DNA of 64,000 nucleotides from Rhodococcus opacus B4 (GCF_000010805.1 NC_012522.1:7192001-7256000); one strand, 5' to 3'; counted from the first letter of the stretch, positions 43,851 to 54,143 are shown. Translations and numbers: made by a program. Notes: generated by a model from the sequence alone, not told the origin.

Positions 43851-44552
43851 GTGACCATTCCCAGCCCGAACATCTGGCACTGGCCGGAGTGGTACGAGGT
43901 GGAGAATCGTGCCCAGGACGTGGACGGGGCGATCTTCCGGCACCTGCGCGCGGCCGTGGACTGGACGGCCGGCACCGTCGCCGACGTGGGCTGCGGCTCC
44001 GGTTTCCATCTCCCGGTCTTCGCGGAGTCCGCGGCGACGGTCTACGGCGTCGAACCGCATCCGCCGCTCCTGGAACGGGCCCGCACCCGGGTGGGGCATC
44101 TGCCGAACGTCCGCGTCCTCGACGGTTCCGCGGAGGACATACCCCTCGGCGACGCGACCGTCGACGTCGTGCACGCGCGGACCGCGTACTTCTTCGGTCC
44201 GGGCTGCGGCCGCGGGATCCGCGAGGCGATGCGGGTGCTGCGCCCGGGCGGCGCGCTGGTGGTGGTCGATCTCGACGCGACGGCCCACCCCTACGGTGAG
44301 TGGATGCGTACCGACCTGCCGCAATACCACCCGGCGACCGTGGAGGAGTTCTTCGCGGCCCAGGGGTTCGACCTGGCCCGCGTGGAGACCCGATGGCGCT
44401 TCCCGTACCGGGAGGCGCTGCGCGCAGTCCTCGGCATCGAGTTCACCACAAGGACGGCATCGGCGGCGTTCGCTCAGACCCCCGGCGTGGCTCTCGACGT
44501 GCGCTACCGAGTGCACGTCCGCCGAAAGCCCGCCGGGCTGGAGTTGCTCTGA
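43851..44552 (+). CDS. class I SAM-dependent methyltransferase
   Basis: 233-aa methyltransferase with SAM motif I VADVGCGSGFHLPVF, an acidic motif II residue in VYGVEPHP and VLDGSAEDIPLGDATVDVVHAR (motif III and post-I). A UbiE/MenG-like type-11 domain is likely. The substrate is unknown. It starts 10 bases after cdsA and is probably part of that operon. Confidence 0.85.
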   Translation: MTIPSPNIWHWPEWYEVENRAQDVDGAIFRHLRAAVDWTAGTVADVGCGSGFHLPVFAESAATVYGVEPHPPLLERARTRVGHLPNVRVLDGSAEDIPLGDATVDVVHARTAYFFGPGCGRGIREAMRVLRPGGALVVVDLDATAHPYGEWMRTDLPQYHPATVEEFFAAQGFDLARVETRWRFPYREALRAVLGIEFTTRTASAAFAQTPGVALDVRYRVHVRRKPAGLELL

Positions 44553-44561
44553 CCGGTGTCG

Positions 44562-45413
44562 CTACCGCGGCGCGATGTGGAAGAGCTTCGCGAGCGCGTT
44601 TATCTTCTTGGCCTTCGCCAACTTCGGGAGGTCGCTGCCGTCCCGTACCCGGGAACCGTCCTCGCCGAGGTCCGCGATCACGTCGCGCGCCCATTCGGCC
44701 TCGGCCGGGGACGGGCTCAGCGCGTCGTTGACCGGCGCCGTCTGCGCGATGGTCATGCACAGCTTGCCGCTCATCCCCATCGACAGGGTGAGCGCCGACG
44801 CGCGGACCAGGGCGTCGACATCGGTGCCGAGGGTGGGGCCGTCGATCGGCGGTGCGATCCGGGCAGCGCGGCTGGCGACGGTCAGCCGGGAGCGGGGATA
44901 CGCCATCGCCAGCGGTGAGTCGTCCATGCCGGTGTCGCGACGGAAGTCGCCGCTGCCGAATGCCAGGCGGAACGTGGCCTCCGTCCGGGCGATCTCGGGT
45001 GCGGCCTCGAGACCCATCGCGGATTCGACGAGCGCGAGCACCTTCGTGCCCTCCGGGAGTCGCTCGGCCGTCGCGTCGACCTGCATGCCGCTCTCGGTCT
45101 TGGCGAGCATGACGCCCTCGAGACCCGGAACACCGTTCAGGGCCGCCAGGTCGTCCGCCCAGTAGGGGGTGGTGGCGTCGTTGATGCGCACCCACGCGCG
45201 CCGGTTCTCGCCGAGCCAGGCGACGACGTCGGCCCGGGCCCGGGGTTTGCGGTCGGGAGTGACGGCGTCCTCGAGGTCGAGGATCACCGCGTCGGCGGCG
45301 CTGGTGTGGGCCGCCTCGAAACCCTCGGGTTTGCCGGCGGGAACCAGCAGCCAGGATCGTGCTTGTTCAGCCGCGATGCGCGGTGCCACAGTCGTCTCCA
45401 TGTCGGCCTTCAC
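44562..45413 (-). CDS. HpcH/HpaI aldolase / citrate-lyase beta-like protein
   Basis: 283-aa TIM-barrel lyase of the CitE-like group. The core shows ARSWLLVPAGKPEGFEAA, AVILDLEDAV (metal-binding acidic pair), GVMLAKTESGMQV, VLALVESAMGLEAA (catalytic Glu) and LAFGSGDFRRD. Without CitD/CitF it is not a citrate lyase; stand-alone relatives act on malyl-CoA, citramalyl-CoA or related CoA thioesters. An ATG at 45401 is an alternative start. Confidence 0.85.
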   Translation of the reverse strand: MKADMETTVAPRIAAEQARSWLLVPAGKPEGFEAAHTSAADAVILDLEDAVTPDRKPRARADVVAWLGENRRAWVRINDATTPYWADDLAALNGVPGLEGVMLAKTESGMQVDATAERLPEGTKVLALVESAMGLEAAPEIARTEATFRLAFGSGDFRRDTGMDDSPLAMAYPRSRLTVASRAARIAPPIDGPTLGTDVDALVRASALTLSMGMSGKLCMTIAQTAPVNDALSPSPAEAEWARDVIADLGEDGSRVRDGSDLPKLAKAKKINALAKLFHIAPR

Positions 45414-45496
45414 AGTCGTGCCGTTCCGGTGATATCCACGACAGTAATTCTGCTCGCAGGGCGTCGTCGTAATCCACTTGCGTAACTATTGTTCAG

Positions 45497-45910
45497 TTAG
45501 AAATTACTGTTCAGACGCCGCTGCCGGTTCGCCGCCCGCCGGATCTGGATGATGCGGACACCGCCCGCGAGGGCCATGATCACCGCACCCGCGATCGCCG
45601 CGAACAGCAGTGTGACGCCCAGCGGGAGCGTGAACTCCCAGGCGAACAGTTCGAGGGTCACGCTGTCGAGGTTCTGCAGGATGAACACGAGAAGCAGTAC
45701 CAGAACGACGATTCCGATGACCAGGCCGGTCCAGGTGGCACCCACCCGCGTGTGCTTGATCCCCTTGCGGCGGGCGACGTCGGGATGCTCGGTGCCGGTC
45801 GGCGGCGTGTCGGGGTGTGCCGGGTCCGTGGGCGCCGGCCCGGTGCCGGGACCACGACCGGCCGGGACGTCCGGTGGGAAGTTCGAAGGGTCGTCCGGTG
45901 TTTTCGACAT
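45497..45910 (-). CDS. LapA (DUF1049) domain membrane protein
   Basis: 137-aa protein. A Pro-rich cytosolic N-terminus of about 45 residues is followed by two membrane helices (WTGLVIGIVVLVLLLVFIL and LGVTLLFAAIAGAVIMALAGG). Between them NLDSVTLELFAWEFTLP is the LapA signature. Ends in a basic tail. Family members associate with envelope assembly in proteobacteria; the role here is unknown. It diverges from rlmN with a 114-base gap. Confidence 0.85.
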   Translation of the reverse strand: MSKTPDDPSNFPPDVPAGRGPGTGPAPTDPAHPDTPPTGTEHPDVARRKGIKHTRVGATWTGLVIGIVVLVLLLVFILQNLDSVTLELFAWEFTLPLGVTLLFAAIAGAVIMALAGGVRIIQIRRAANRQRRLNSNF

Positions 45911-46024
45911 GAGTTGATCTTCACCCACCTGGGCGGGTTCCGCATGCGCATCGGGCGGCGAAACCACGTCGATCAGGCATCCGCACGACAACGAACCCCG
46001 AATCAATGGGACAATGGAGAAATT

Positions 46025-47134
46025 ATGGCTGTCTCGCTTCCCCTCGTTTTCACCGCGCCCCGGCGTGGGATGCCTCCCAAGCATCTCGCGGACCTCGACT
46101 CCACCGAGCGGCGGGAGGCCGTCAAGGAGCTGGGTCTGCCCGGGTTCCGGGCCGACCAGCTGGCCCGGCAGTACTACGCGCGGCTCGAGGCGGATCCGGA
46201 GAAGATGACCGATCTTCCCGCCGCGGTGCGCGAGCAGGTGGGTGCGGCGCTGTTCCCGACACTGCTCACCGCCGTCAAGCACCTGGCGTGCGACGGCGGC
46301 GACACTCGCAAGACGCTCTGGAAGGCGAACGACGGGACGCTGCTCGAAAGTGTCCTCATGCGCTACCCGGACCGCGCGACGCTGTGCATCTCCAGCCAGG
46401 CCGGGTGTGGAATGGCGTGCCCGTTCTGCGCGACCGGGCAGGGCGGGCTGCAACGCAACCTGTCGACCGCCGAGATCGTCGATCAGGTGCGTGCCGCCGC
46501 GGCCGCCCTGCGCGACGGAGACGTCCACGGTGGTCCGGGCCGGTTGTCGAACGTCGTGTTCATGGGCATGGGGGAGCCGCTCGCCAACTACAAGCGCGTG
46601 GTCGCCGCCGTCCGCCGCATCACCTCGCCAGCCCCCGACGGCCTCGGGTTGTCGCAACGCTCGGTGACGGTGTCGACGGTGGGGTTGGCGCCCGCCATCC
46701 GCAAGCTCGCGGACGAGGATCTCAGCGTGACGCTGGCCGTGTCCCTGCACACCCCGGACGACGAACTGCGCGACACCCTGGTTCCCGTGAACAACCGCTG
46801 GTCGGTGGCGGAGGTCCTCGACGCCGCCCGCTACTACGCGGACAAGTCCGGCCGCCGGGTCTCCATCGAGTACGCCCTGATCCGGGACGTGAACGATCAG
46901 CCGTGGCGCGCCGACATGCTGGGAAAGAAGCTGCGCAAGGCGCTCGGACCGCTGGTGCACGTGAACCTGATCCCGCTGAACCCCACACCGGGCAGTGAGT
47001 GGGACGCGAGCCCGAAGCCGGTGGAGAAGGAATTCGTCCGGCGCGTGCTGGCGCAGGGCGTGTCCTGCACGGTTCGTGACACCCGCGGCCAGGAGATCGC
47101 CGCCGCCTGCGGGCAGCTCGCCGCCGAGAACTGA
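46025..47134 (+). CDS. rlmN: 23S rRNA / tRNA adenine-C2 methyltransferase RlmN
   Basis: 369-aa radical-SAM enzyme that makes m2A2503 in 23S rRNA and m2A37 in some tRNAs. The cluster motif is CGMACPFC, GGMGEPLANYKRV-like MGMGEPLANY follows, and the C-terminal catalytic Cys lies in GVSCTVRDTRGQEI. The ATG at 46025 follows a ggaga site. Confidence 0.96.
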   Translation: MAVSLPLVFTAPRRGMPPKHLADLDSTERREAVKELGLPGFRADQLARQYYARLEADPEKMTDLPAAVREQVGAALFPTLLTAVKHLACDGGDTRKTLWKANDGTLLESVLMRYPDRATLCISSQAGCGMACPFCATGQGGLQRNLSTAEIVDQVRAAAAALRDGDVHGGPGRLSNVVFMGMGEPLANYKRVVAAVRRITSPAPDGLGLSQRSVTVSTVGLAPAIRKLADEDLSVTLAVSLHTPDDELRDTLVPVNNRWSVAEVLDAARYYADKSGRRVSIEYALIRDVNDQPWRADMLGKKLRKALGPLVHVNLIPLNPTPGSEWDASPKPVEKEFVRRVLAQGVSCTVRDTRGQEIAAACGQLAAEN

Positions 47135-47161
47135 GCGTTCGCCGCGCAGGCCGATACGACG

Positions 47162-47198
47162 AAACCCCTCGTCCCCGGGTGATCGGGGCGAGGGGTTT
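47162..47198. terminator. bidirectional terminator after rlmN
   Basis: AAACCCCTCG (47162-47171) pairs with CGAGGGGTTT (47189-47198), and CCCCG/CGGGG extends the stem with one bulge. The A-run and T-run at the two ends serve both converging genes. Confidence 0.8.
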
Positions 47199-47213
47199 GT
47201 TCGTGGTCCGGTG

Positions 47214-47522
47214 TTACCGGGGCTTGCGCCGCAGCACGATGTCGCGCACGAGGATGAGGACCATCAGGGCCGCGCAGCCGATCAGCCACAGGTCCTCGAC
47301 CAGGCCGGTGTGGTTGCCGATGATCATGAGCAGCAGGAACACGGCGAAGAACCATCCGAAGAATCGGAACGTCTTCGGAGCCTCACCGCTCCAGCCCCAC
47401 GCCGCCGACGGGACCTCCGCGGTGTCGATGTGTGCGGCCACGATGGGGTCGCTGGACGAGGGCTCCAACTGGGTACCGGCCACGATCGATCCTCCTGCAG
47501 ATTCGGTTGCGCTACTCGACAT
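47214..47522 (-). CDS. DUF2631 membrane protein
   Basis: 102-aa protein with a polar N-terminal half (SSSDPIVAAHIDTAEVPSAAWGWSG) and two membrane helices (FFGWFFAVFLLLMIIGNH and LWLIGCAALMVLILVRDIVL). It fits the mycobacterial DUF2631 family. Function unknown. Between rlmN and dxr, as in mycobacteria. Confidence 0.85.
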   Translation of the reverse strand: MSSSATESAGGSIVAGTQLEPSSSDPIVAAHIDTAEVPSAAWGWSGEAPKTFRFFGWFFAVFLLLMIIGNHTGLVEDLWLIGCAALMVLILVRDIVLRRKPR

Positions 47523-47603
47523 ATCGTGACATACGACTGTCCGTCGTACGTAGCGGGGCCATCCGTGGCGGGCGGTCCGCATTTCATCAGGAACAATGGG
47601 TGG

Positions 47604-48761
47604 GTGGATGAAACCAGGCCCACTCGCGTCCTGCTGCTCGGCAGCACCGGTTCGATCGGCACCCAGGCGTTGGAGGTGGTGGCCGCCAACCCGGACAAGT
47701 TCACGGTGGTGGGGCTCGCGGCCGGTGGCGGAAACGTCGAACTGCTCGGCCGGCAGCTTCACGAGACGGGTGTGTCGTCCGTCGCGGTCGCGGATCCGCA
47801 GGCCGCGGCGTCATTGGATCTGCCGGGGGTGCTGAGCGGACCCGGCGCCGTCACCGAACTCGTGCGGACCACGGAAGCGGACGTCGTGCTCAACGCACTG
47901 GTCGGTTCGCTGGGCCTCGAGCCGACGCTGGCCGCGCTCGAGTCCGGTGCGCGGCTCGCGCTGGCCAACAAGGAGTCGCTCGTCGCCGGCGGGCCGCTCG
48001 TGACGGCGGCCGCGGCGCCGGGACAGATCGTGCCGGTCGACTCCGAGCACTCGGCGCTGGCGCAGTGCCTGCGCGGCGGCGGTGCGGACGAAGTGGACCG
48101 TCTGGTTCTCACCGCCTCGGGCGGGCCGTTCCGCGGCTGGACGGCCGACCGGCTGGAATCGGTGACACCCGAGCAGGCCGGGGCCCACCCCACGTGGTCG
48201 ATGGGGCCGATGAACACCCTGAACTCGGCGACCCTCGTCAACAAGGGGCTCGAGCTGATCGAGACCCACCTGCTGTTCGGTGTCGACTACGACCGGATCG
48301 ACGTCACCGTCCACCCGCAGTCCATCGTGCACTCGATGGTCACGTTCACCGACGGCTCGACGCTCGCGCAGGCCAGCCCACCCGACATGAAGCTCCCGAT
48401 CGCGCTGGCCCTCGGCTGGCCGCACCGGGTCGCGGGCGCCGCCGCGGCCTGCGACTTCACCACCGCCTCCACCTGGGAGTTCGAACCACTCGACTCGCAG
48501 GTTTTCCCCGCCGTCGACCTCGCGCGCGAGGCAGGCAAGGGTGGGGGATGCCTCACAGCGGTCTACAACGCTGCGAACGAGGTCGCCGCTCAGGCATTCT
48601 TGGACGGAATCATCCGGTTCCCGCGCATCGTCCGCACCGTCGCCTCCGTGCTGTCCGAGGCGGACGAGTGGTCGGCGCCACCGGCTACCGTGGAAGACGT
48701 ACTGGCCGCCGACGGCTGGGCACGTGAGCGAGCACGCCAGCTCGTGAAGCAGGAAGGCTAG
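47604..48761 (+). CDS. dxr: 1-deoxy-D-xylulose 5-phosphate reductoisomerase
   Basis: 385-aa NADPH enzyme of the MEP isoprenoid pathway (DXP to MEP). Motifs: LLLGSTGSIGTQALEV (NADPH), LANKESLVAGG, PVDSEHSALAQCLRG (metal and substrate) and the flexible loop HPTWSMGPMNTLNSAT. The GTG at 47604 is preceded by aggaa. It is followed 6 bases later by rip1 and then ispG, another MEP gene. Confidence 0.97.
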   Translation: MDETRPTRVLLLGSTGSIGTQALEVVAANPDKFTVVGLAAGGGNVELLGRQLHETGVSSVAVADPQAAASLDLPGVLSGPGAVTELVRTTEADVVLNALVGSLGLEPTLAALESGARLALANKESLVAGGPLVTAAAAPGQIVPVDSEHSALAQCLRGGGADEVDRLVLTASGGPFRGWTADRLESVTPEQAGAHPTWSMGPMNTLNSATLVNKGLELIETHLLFGVDYDRIDVTVHPQSIVHSMVTFTDGSTLAQASPPDMKLPIALALGWPHRVAGAAAACDFTTASTWEFEPLDSQVFPAVDLAREAGKGGGCLTAVYNAANEVAAQAFLDGIIRFPRIVRTVASVLSEADEWSAPPATVEDVLAADGWARERARQLVKQEG

Positions 48762-48767
48762 AACTGC

Positions 48768-49988
48768 ATGGTGTTCGCAGTGGGCGTTGTTCTCTTCGCC
48801 CTCGGGATCGCGTTGTCGATCGCACTTCACGAAGCGGGGCACATGTGGGTGGCGCAGGCCACCGGCATGAAGGTCCGCCGGTACTTCATCGGCTTCGGAC
48901 CCAAGATCTTCTCCTTCCGCCGCGGTGAGACCGAGTACGGACTCAAGGCGCTCCCGCTCGGCGGGTTCTGCGACATCGCCGGGATGACGGCGCTGGACGA
49001 GCTCGCGCCGGACGAAGAGGACCGGGCCATGTACAAGAAGCCGACCTGGAAGCGCCTCGCGGTGATGTCCGGCGGCATCGGCATGAACTTCGTCCTCGGC
49101 CTCGTGCTGGTGTACGTCCTCGCCGTCGGTTGGGGGCTGCCCGATCTGAACCGGTCTCCCGACGCGGTCGTCGGATCGGTCGGGTGCGCGGCGCCGACAC
49201 AGGGTCCCGGCCCCGACTTCGCCCTGTCCGAGTGCACCGGACCGGGCCCCGCCGAACAGGCGGGCATCAGGACCGGCGACGTCATCACCGCGGTCGACGG
49301 CACGGACACCCCGACGTTCGCCGACGTGGCCGCCGCGACCCGCTCGCTGTCCGGTCCGGTCGACTTCACGATCGAGCGGGACGGCGAGGAACAGACGATC
49401 GTCGTCCCGGTCCAGCAGGTGCAGCGCTGGGTCCAGGAGAAGGGGGAGACCGAACCGCACGAGGCCACTGTCGGTGCGATCGGCATCGGCGCGACCCCGA
49501 GCGTCGTCGAACACTCGGCCCTCTCCGCGGTTCCCGCGTCGTTCGAGTTCACCGGCGACATGTTCGCGATGACCGCCGAGCGGATGGTGCAGATGCCGAG
49601 CAAGGCCGTCGACCTGTGGCATGCGGTGACCGGCGGCGAACGCGACCCGGAGACCCCGATCTCCGTGTACGGCGCGAGCGTCATCGGCGGTCAGATCGCC
49701 GAACAGGGAATCTGGGAAGCGTTCGTGCTGCTGCTGGCGAGCCTGAACTTCTTCCTCGGGATGTTCAACCTCCTGCCGCTGCTGCCCCTCGACGGCGGGC
49801 ACATGGCGGTCACCGTCTACGAGCGGGTCCGGGACTGGTTCCGCAGCAGGCGCGGGCTTCCGCGCGGCGGACCCGTCGACTACATGAAGCTCCTGCCCGT
49901 CACCTATGTGGTGATCGTCATAGGTGGCGCATACATGCTCCTCACGCTGACCGCCGACATCGTCAACCCGATCAAGCTCTTCCAGTGA
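48768..49988 (+). CDS. rip1: site-2 protease RseP/Rip1 (M50)
   Basis: 406-aa intramembrane metalloprotease that cleaves anti-sigma factors. HEAGH at residues 21-25 lies in the first helix, and LLPLLPLDGGHMAV carries the third zinc ligand. A PDZ domain sits around residues 140-210 (EQAGIRTGDVITAVDGTDTP). The stop and a possible ispG ATG overlap (TGATG). Confidence 0.95.
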   Translation: MVFAVGVVLFALGIALSIALHEAGHMWVAQATGMKVRRYFIGFGPKIFSFRRGETEYGLKALPLGGFCDIAGMTALDELAPDEEDRAMYKKPTWKRLAVMSGGIGMNFVLGLVLVYVLAVGWGLPDLNRSPDAVVGSVGCAAPTQGPGPDFALSECTGPGPAEQAGIRTGDVITAVDGTDTPTFADVAAATRSLSGPVDFTIERDGEEQTIVVPVQQVQRWVQEKGETEPHEATVGAIGIGATPSVVEHSALSAVPASFEFTGDMFAMTAERMVQMPSKAVDLWHAVTGGERDPETPISVYGASVIGGQIAEQGIWEAFVLLLASLNFFLGMFNLLPLLPLDGGHMAVTVYERVRDWFRSRRGLPRGGPVDYMKLLPVTYVVIVIGGAYMLLTLTADIVNPIKLFQ

Positions 49989-50029
49989 TGGCTAAACTCG
50001 GACCCGAAGCTACGAAAGAAGGCACCCAC

Positions 50030-51187
50030 GTGACCAGCCCTGTCGGATTGGGAATGCCCGAAGGCCCGGCCGCCGTTCTCGCACCTCGCCGCAAGACTCG
50101 CCAGCTCCAGGTCGGATCTGTCGGTGTCGGCAGCGACTTCCCGGTCTCCGTGCAGTCGATGTGCACCACCAAGACGCACGACGTCAACGCCACGCTGCAG
50201 CAGATCGCCGAACTCACGGCATCCGGTTGCGACATCGTTCGCGTCGCCTGCCCACGGCAGGAGGACGCCGACGCGCTCGCGACCATCGCGAAGAAGAGCC
50301 AGATCCCGGTCATCGCCGACATCCACTTCCAGCCGCGGTACATCTTCGCGGCCATCGAGGCCGGCTGCTCGGCCGTCCGCGTGAACCCCGGCAACATCAA
50401 GGAGTTCGACGGACGCGTCAAGGAGGTCGCGAAGGCGGCAGGCGACGCAGGCATCCCGATCCGCATCGGCGTCAACGCCGGATCCCTCGACCCACGGCTG
50501 ATGCAGAAGTACGGCAAGGCCACGCCGGAGGCGCTCGTCGAGTCCGCGCTGTGGGAGGCGGGCCTGTTCGAGGAACACGGATTCGGCGACATCAAGATCT
50601 CGGTGAAGCACAACGACCCGGTGATCATGGTCGAGGCCTATCGGCAGCTGGCGGCGCAGTGCGACTACCCGCTGCACCTGGGCGTGACCGAGGCCGGTCC
50701 CGCGTTCCAGGGCACGATCAAGTCGGCGGTGGCGTTCGGCGCGCTGCTGGCCGAGGGCATCGGCGACACCATCCGGGTGTCGCTGTCCGCCCCGCCCGCG
50801 GAGGAGATCAAGGTCGGCACGCAGATCCTGCAGTCGCTGAACCTGCGGCCCCGGAAGCTCGAGATCGTGTCCTGCCCGTCGTGCGGGCGCGCCCAGGTCG
50901 ACGTGTACACCCTCGCCGACGAGGTCACCGCCGGACTCGAGGGCATGGAGATCCCGCTGCGCGTGGCGGTCATGGGTTGCGTCGTCAACGGCCCCGGTGA
51001 GGCCCGCGAGGCCGATCTGGGTGTCGCGTCCGGCAACGGCAAGGGGCAGATCTTCGTCAAGGGCAAGGTCATCAAGACGGTGCCGGAGGCGCAGATCGTC
51101 GAAACGTTGATCGAGGAAGCGATGCGGATCGCCGAGGAGATGGAGGGCGATTCGACCACCGGATCTCCCGTCGTGACGGTCAGCTGA
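50030..51187 (+). CDS. ispG: 4-hydroxy-3-methylbut-2-enyl diphosphate synthase
   Basis: 385-aa iron-sulfur enzyme of the MEP pathway. Cluster cysteines are in [12 protein letters not shown] and [10 protein letters not shown]. The substrate barrel is seen in [14 protein letters not shown] and [10 protein letters not shown]. The GTG at 50030 (gaaagaagg site 7 bases upstream) gives the family-like [12 protein letters not shown]. An ATG at 49988, overlapping the rip1 stop, would add 14 residues. Confidence 0.95.
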
Positions 51188-51281
51188 CCCGGCGCCCGCG
51201 GTGGCCGACGAAACGTCTCCCGTTTCCGGCGAGTTCGTGGCAATCTGGTGGGCAGGTCCACTAGCTGACAAGGTTGGGTAG

Positions 51282-52118
51282 ATGCTCAAGCTCCTCGGTG
51301 CCAAACAGTTGAGCAGTCGGGACGCCGCACACGTGCTCCGCGTTCTCGACGCCGATCCTGTCGCCGCCTGCATGGTTGCCGCTCGCGTAGAAGAGGGCGG
51401 TATCGATCCCCGGATGATCCACGGCGAGTTGTGGAGTCGGGGCGGGCCGCTCGAATCGTTGTGCTTCTCCGGTGCGAATTTCGTGCCGCTGCGCGGCAGC
51501 ATCGACGACATGCGGGCGTTCGCCGACCGCGCCTGTCGCACGCCGCGCATGTGCTCGTCGCTGGTCGGGCGGGCCGAATTGACGCTGCCGCTGTGGGAGA
51601 TGCTCGAGCTGGATTGGGGGCCGGCCCGCGAGGTCCGGCCCGATCAGCCGCTGCTGGCGCTCGCGAGTACCCCGCAGTGCCGCCCGGATCCCCTGGTCCG
51701 GCAGGTGCGGATGCACGAACTCGAGCAGTACCTGCCCGCCGCGGTCGCGATGTTCATCGAGGAGGTCGGCATCGACCCCCGCGCCAACGACGGCGGTCGA
51801 GGGTACCGGCGCCGCGTCGCCAATCTCATCGCCGCCGGCCGGGCGTGGGCGAGATTCGAGGACGATCAGGTGGTGTTCAAGGCCGAGGTCGGTTCGGTGT
51901 CCGCGCGGGTCGGGCAGATCCAGGGCGTCTGGGTGCACCCGATGTACCGCGGACACGGGTTCGGCGCGGCGGGCACCGCGACGGTCGCGGAGGCCGTCAT
52001 CGCGGAGGGCCGCATCGCCAGTCTCTACGTCAACAGCTTCAACACGGTGGCCCGCAGCGCGTACGCACGCATCGGCTTCCGGCAGGTCGCGACGTTCGCC
52101 ACAATTCTCCTGGACTGA
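51282..52118 (+). CDS. GNAT acetyltransferase with DUF4081 N-domain
   Basis: 278-aa two-part protein. A N-terminal DUF4081 region (LGAKQLSSRDAAHVLRVLDADP) precedes a GNAT domain with acetyl-CoA loop VWVHPMYRGHGFGAAGT near residue 215. It fits the mycobacterial gene that follows gcpE. The substrate is unknown. It lies 94 bases after ispG. Confidence 0.88.
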   Translation: MLKLLGAKQLSSRDAAHVLRVLDADPVAACMVAARVEEGGIDPRMIHGELWSRGGPLESLCFSGANFVPLRGSIDDMRAFADRACRTPRMCSSLVGRAELTLPLWEMLELDWGPAREVRPDQPLLALASTPQCRPDPLVRQVRMHELEQYLPAAVAMFIEEVGIDPRANDGGRGYRRRVANLIAAGRAWARFEDDQVVFKAEVGSVSARVGQIQGVWVHPMYRGHGFGAAGTATVAEAVIAEGRIASLYVNSFNTVARSAYARIGFRQVATFATILLD

Positions 52119-52171
52119 CGCGCTGGCCGCCTACCGTGTCGGCGGCGTCCGCCGACATAGCATGGGCGGCG

Positions 52172-53986
52172 ATGAACCTGCGGCCACACTCTCGCTCCCG
52201 CGTCGTCCAGTCGATCGCCCTCTGCGGCGCCGCTGCGCTGACGGTGGGTCTCGCCGCGTGCACGCCTAGACCGGACGGTCCGGAACCGGCGGCGCAGGCG
52301 TTTCTGACGGCGTTCGCCGAGCAGGATTCGGAGCAGGCCGCCGACCTGTCGGATCGCCCGGACGCCGCGCGTCAGGCCCTCGAGTCCGCGTGGACGTCGC
52401 TGCAGGCCGAGTCGCTCGACGCCCGGACGACGGACGTCGACGTCAGCGGTGACACGGCCACCGTCGGGTACACCTACGAATGGCATCTGCCGAAGAACCG
52501 GGTCTGGACGTACTCGGGTGAACTGCAGATGGGTCGGCGCGGCGGCGACTGGGCCGTGCGGTGGAGTTCCACCAACGTCCATCCCCGGCTCGGGGACCGG
52601 CAGACGATGTCACTGCGGTCCACCGCGGCCCCTCGGGCGCGGGTGAACGAGCATTCCGGTTCGGACGTCCTCGTCCCCGGCGTGGTGTACCGGGTGAAGT
52701 TCGATGCGGCGCAGTCGGGCAACGTGATCGGCAGCGCCCAGTCCCTCGCGTCGGCGCTCGTCACGTTCGACAACACGCTCACCGCGCAGTCGATCGCCGA
52801 ATCGGCGACGGCGGTCAAGGGCGACTACCTCGTCACCCGGTTGCGGTCGGACGACTACGAACAGGTCGCCGGTGTGCTCGGCGCCATTCCCGGGGTGAGC
52901 GTGTCCGACGAGGCGGACCTCGTGGCCACCGACCGGAATTTCGCTCCGGATCTGGTCGGTCAGGTGAAGAAGACCGTGATCGACGAGGTCGACGGCAAGG
53001 CCGGCTGGAGCGTGGTCACGGTCAACCAGAACGGTGTGGACACGGATGTGCTCACCGAGACCGCGCCGCAGACGTCCCCGTCATTCTCGATCAGCCTGGA
53101 CCGTCCCATCCAGATCGCCGCGCAGAACGCCGTCAACGCCCGCACCGACCAGACGATGATGGTCGTCATCCAGCCGTCGACCGGCGACGTGCTGGCCGTC
53201 GCGCAGAACAAGGCGGCGGACAAGGACGGACCGGTTGCGCTCACCGGCCTGTATCCGCCCGGTTCGACGTTCAAGATCATCACCGCCGGCGCCGCGATCT
53301 CCTCGGGCATCGCGACACCCGACACGATGGTGCCGTGTCCCGGGCGCATCGACATCGGTGAACGCAGCGTCCCGAACTACAACGAATTCGCGCTCGGCAC
53401 GGTGCCCATGGCGACGGCGTTCGCCCGTTCCTGCAACACCTCGTTCGCGAAACTCGCCAGCGAGATGCAGCCCGACGCACTGACCGTCGCCGCCTCGCAG
53501 TACGGAATCGGGCCCGACTACGAAGTGGTCGGCCTGCCCACCGACTCGGGTTCGGTGCCGCCCGCCGACGACCTGGTGCAGCGGACCGAGGACGGGTTCG
53601 GGCAGGGCAAGGTGGTGGTCAGTCCGTTCGGAATGGCGTTGGCCGCGGCGACCATCGCACACGGCACGACGCCCGTGCCGCGGTTGATCGCGGGACGGGA
53701 GACCAAGATCGACGGGGAGCATCCGCCGATCAGCCCGGAGATGGTCGACGGGCTGCGCGGAATGATGCGCCTCGTCGTGACGAGCGGTACCGCCGAGCGG
53801 ATCGAAGATCAGGGCGAGGTGTACGGCAAGACCGGTGAGGCCGAGGTCGAGGGCGGCTCGCACGCCTGGTTCGTCGGATACCGCGGCGACCTGGCATTCG
53901 CGACATTGGTGGTGCGGGGCGGCAGTTCCGACAACGCCGTCGCCGTCACCCGCGACATGTTCGCCGCCCTGCCCGAGGGGTACTGA
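52172..53986 (+). CDS. penicillin-binding lipoprotein (class B transpeptidase)
   Basis: 604-aa lipoprotein. Lipid-modified Cys30 closes the signal (TVGLAAC). A MecA-N/NTF2-like domain (about residues 37-150) and a dimerisation segment precede the transpeptidase. Active-site motifs are S365-T-F-K368, SCN (in RSCNTSFAK) and K553-T-G. It crosslinks peptidoglycan from the outer face. MecA-N PBPs often have low beta-lactam affinity. The ispG-GNAT-PBP order matches mycobacteria. Confidence 0.93.
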   Translation: MNLRPHSRSRVVQSIALCGAAALTVGLAACTPRPDGPEPAAQAFLTAFAEQDSEQAADLSDRPDAARQALESAWTSLQAESLDARTTDVDVSGDTATVGYTYEWHLPKNRVWTYSGELQMGRRGGDWAVRWSSTNVHPRLGDRQTMSLRSTAAPRARVNEHSGSDVLVPGVVYRVKFDAAQSGNVIGSAQSLASALVTFDNTLTAQSIAESATAVKGDYLVTRLRSDDYEQVAGVLGAIPGVSVSDEADLVATDRNFAPDLVGQVKKTVIDEVDGKAGWSVVTVNQNGVDTDVLTETAPQTSPSFSISLDRPIQIAAQNAVNARTDQTMMVVIQPSTGDVLAVAQNKAADKDGPVALTGLYPPGSTFKIITAGAAISSGIATPDTMVPCPGRIDIGERSVPNYNEFALGTVPMATAFARSCNTSFAKLASEMQPDALTVAASQYGIGPDYEVVGLPTDSGSVPPADDLVQRTEDGFGQGKVVVSPFGMALAAATIAHGTTPVPRLIAGRETKIDGEHPPISPEMVDGLRGMMRLVVTSGTAERIEDQGEVYGKTGEAEVEGGSHAWFVGYRGDLAFATLVVRGGSSDNAVAVTRDMFAALPEGY

Positions 53987-54143
53987 CCCGGCCGCTGTCC
54001 ACCGATCGGGGGACGCGGAATTCATCCTGTTCGGGGGCTGATCGGCGGACAGACTTCGCCGTCGGTGCCGTCCATAGTTGGTTGCAGACGGAAGAACCCG
54101 CACAGCGGGGATCGAAAAGCCAACGCGGACAGGAAGTCGGACC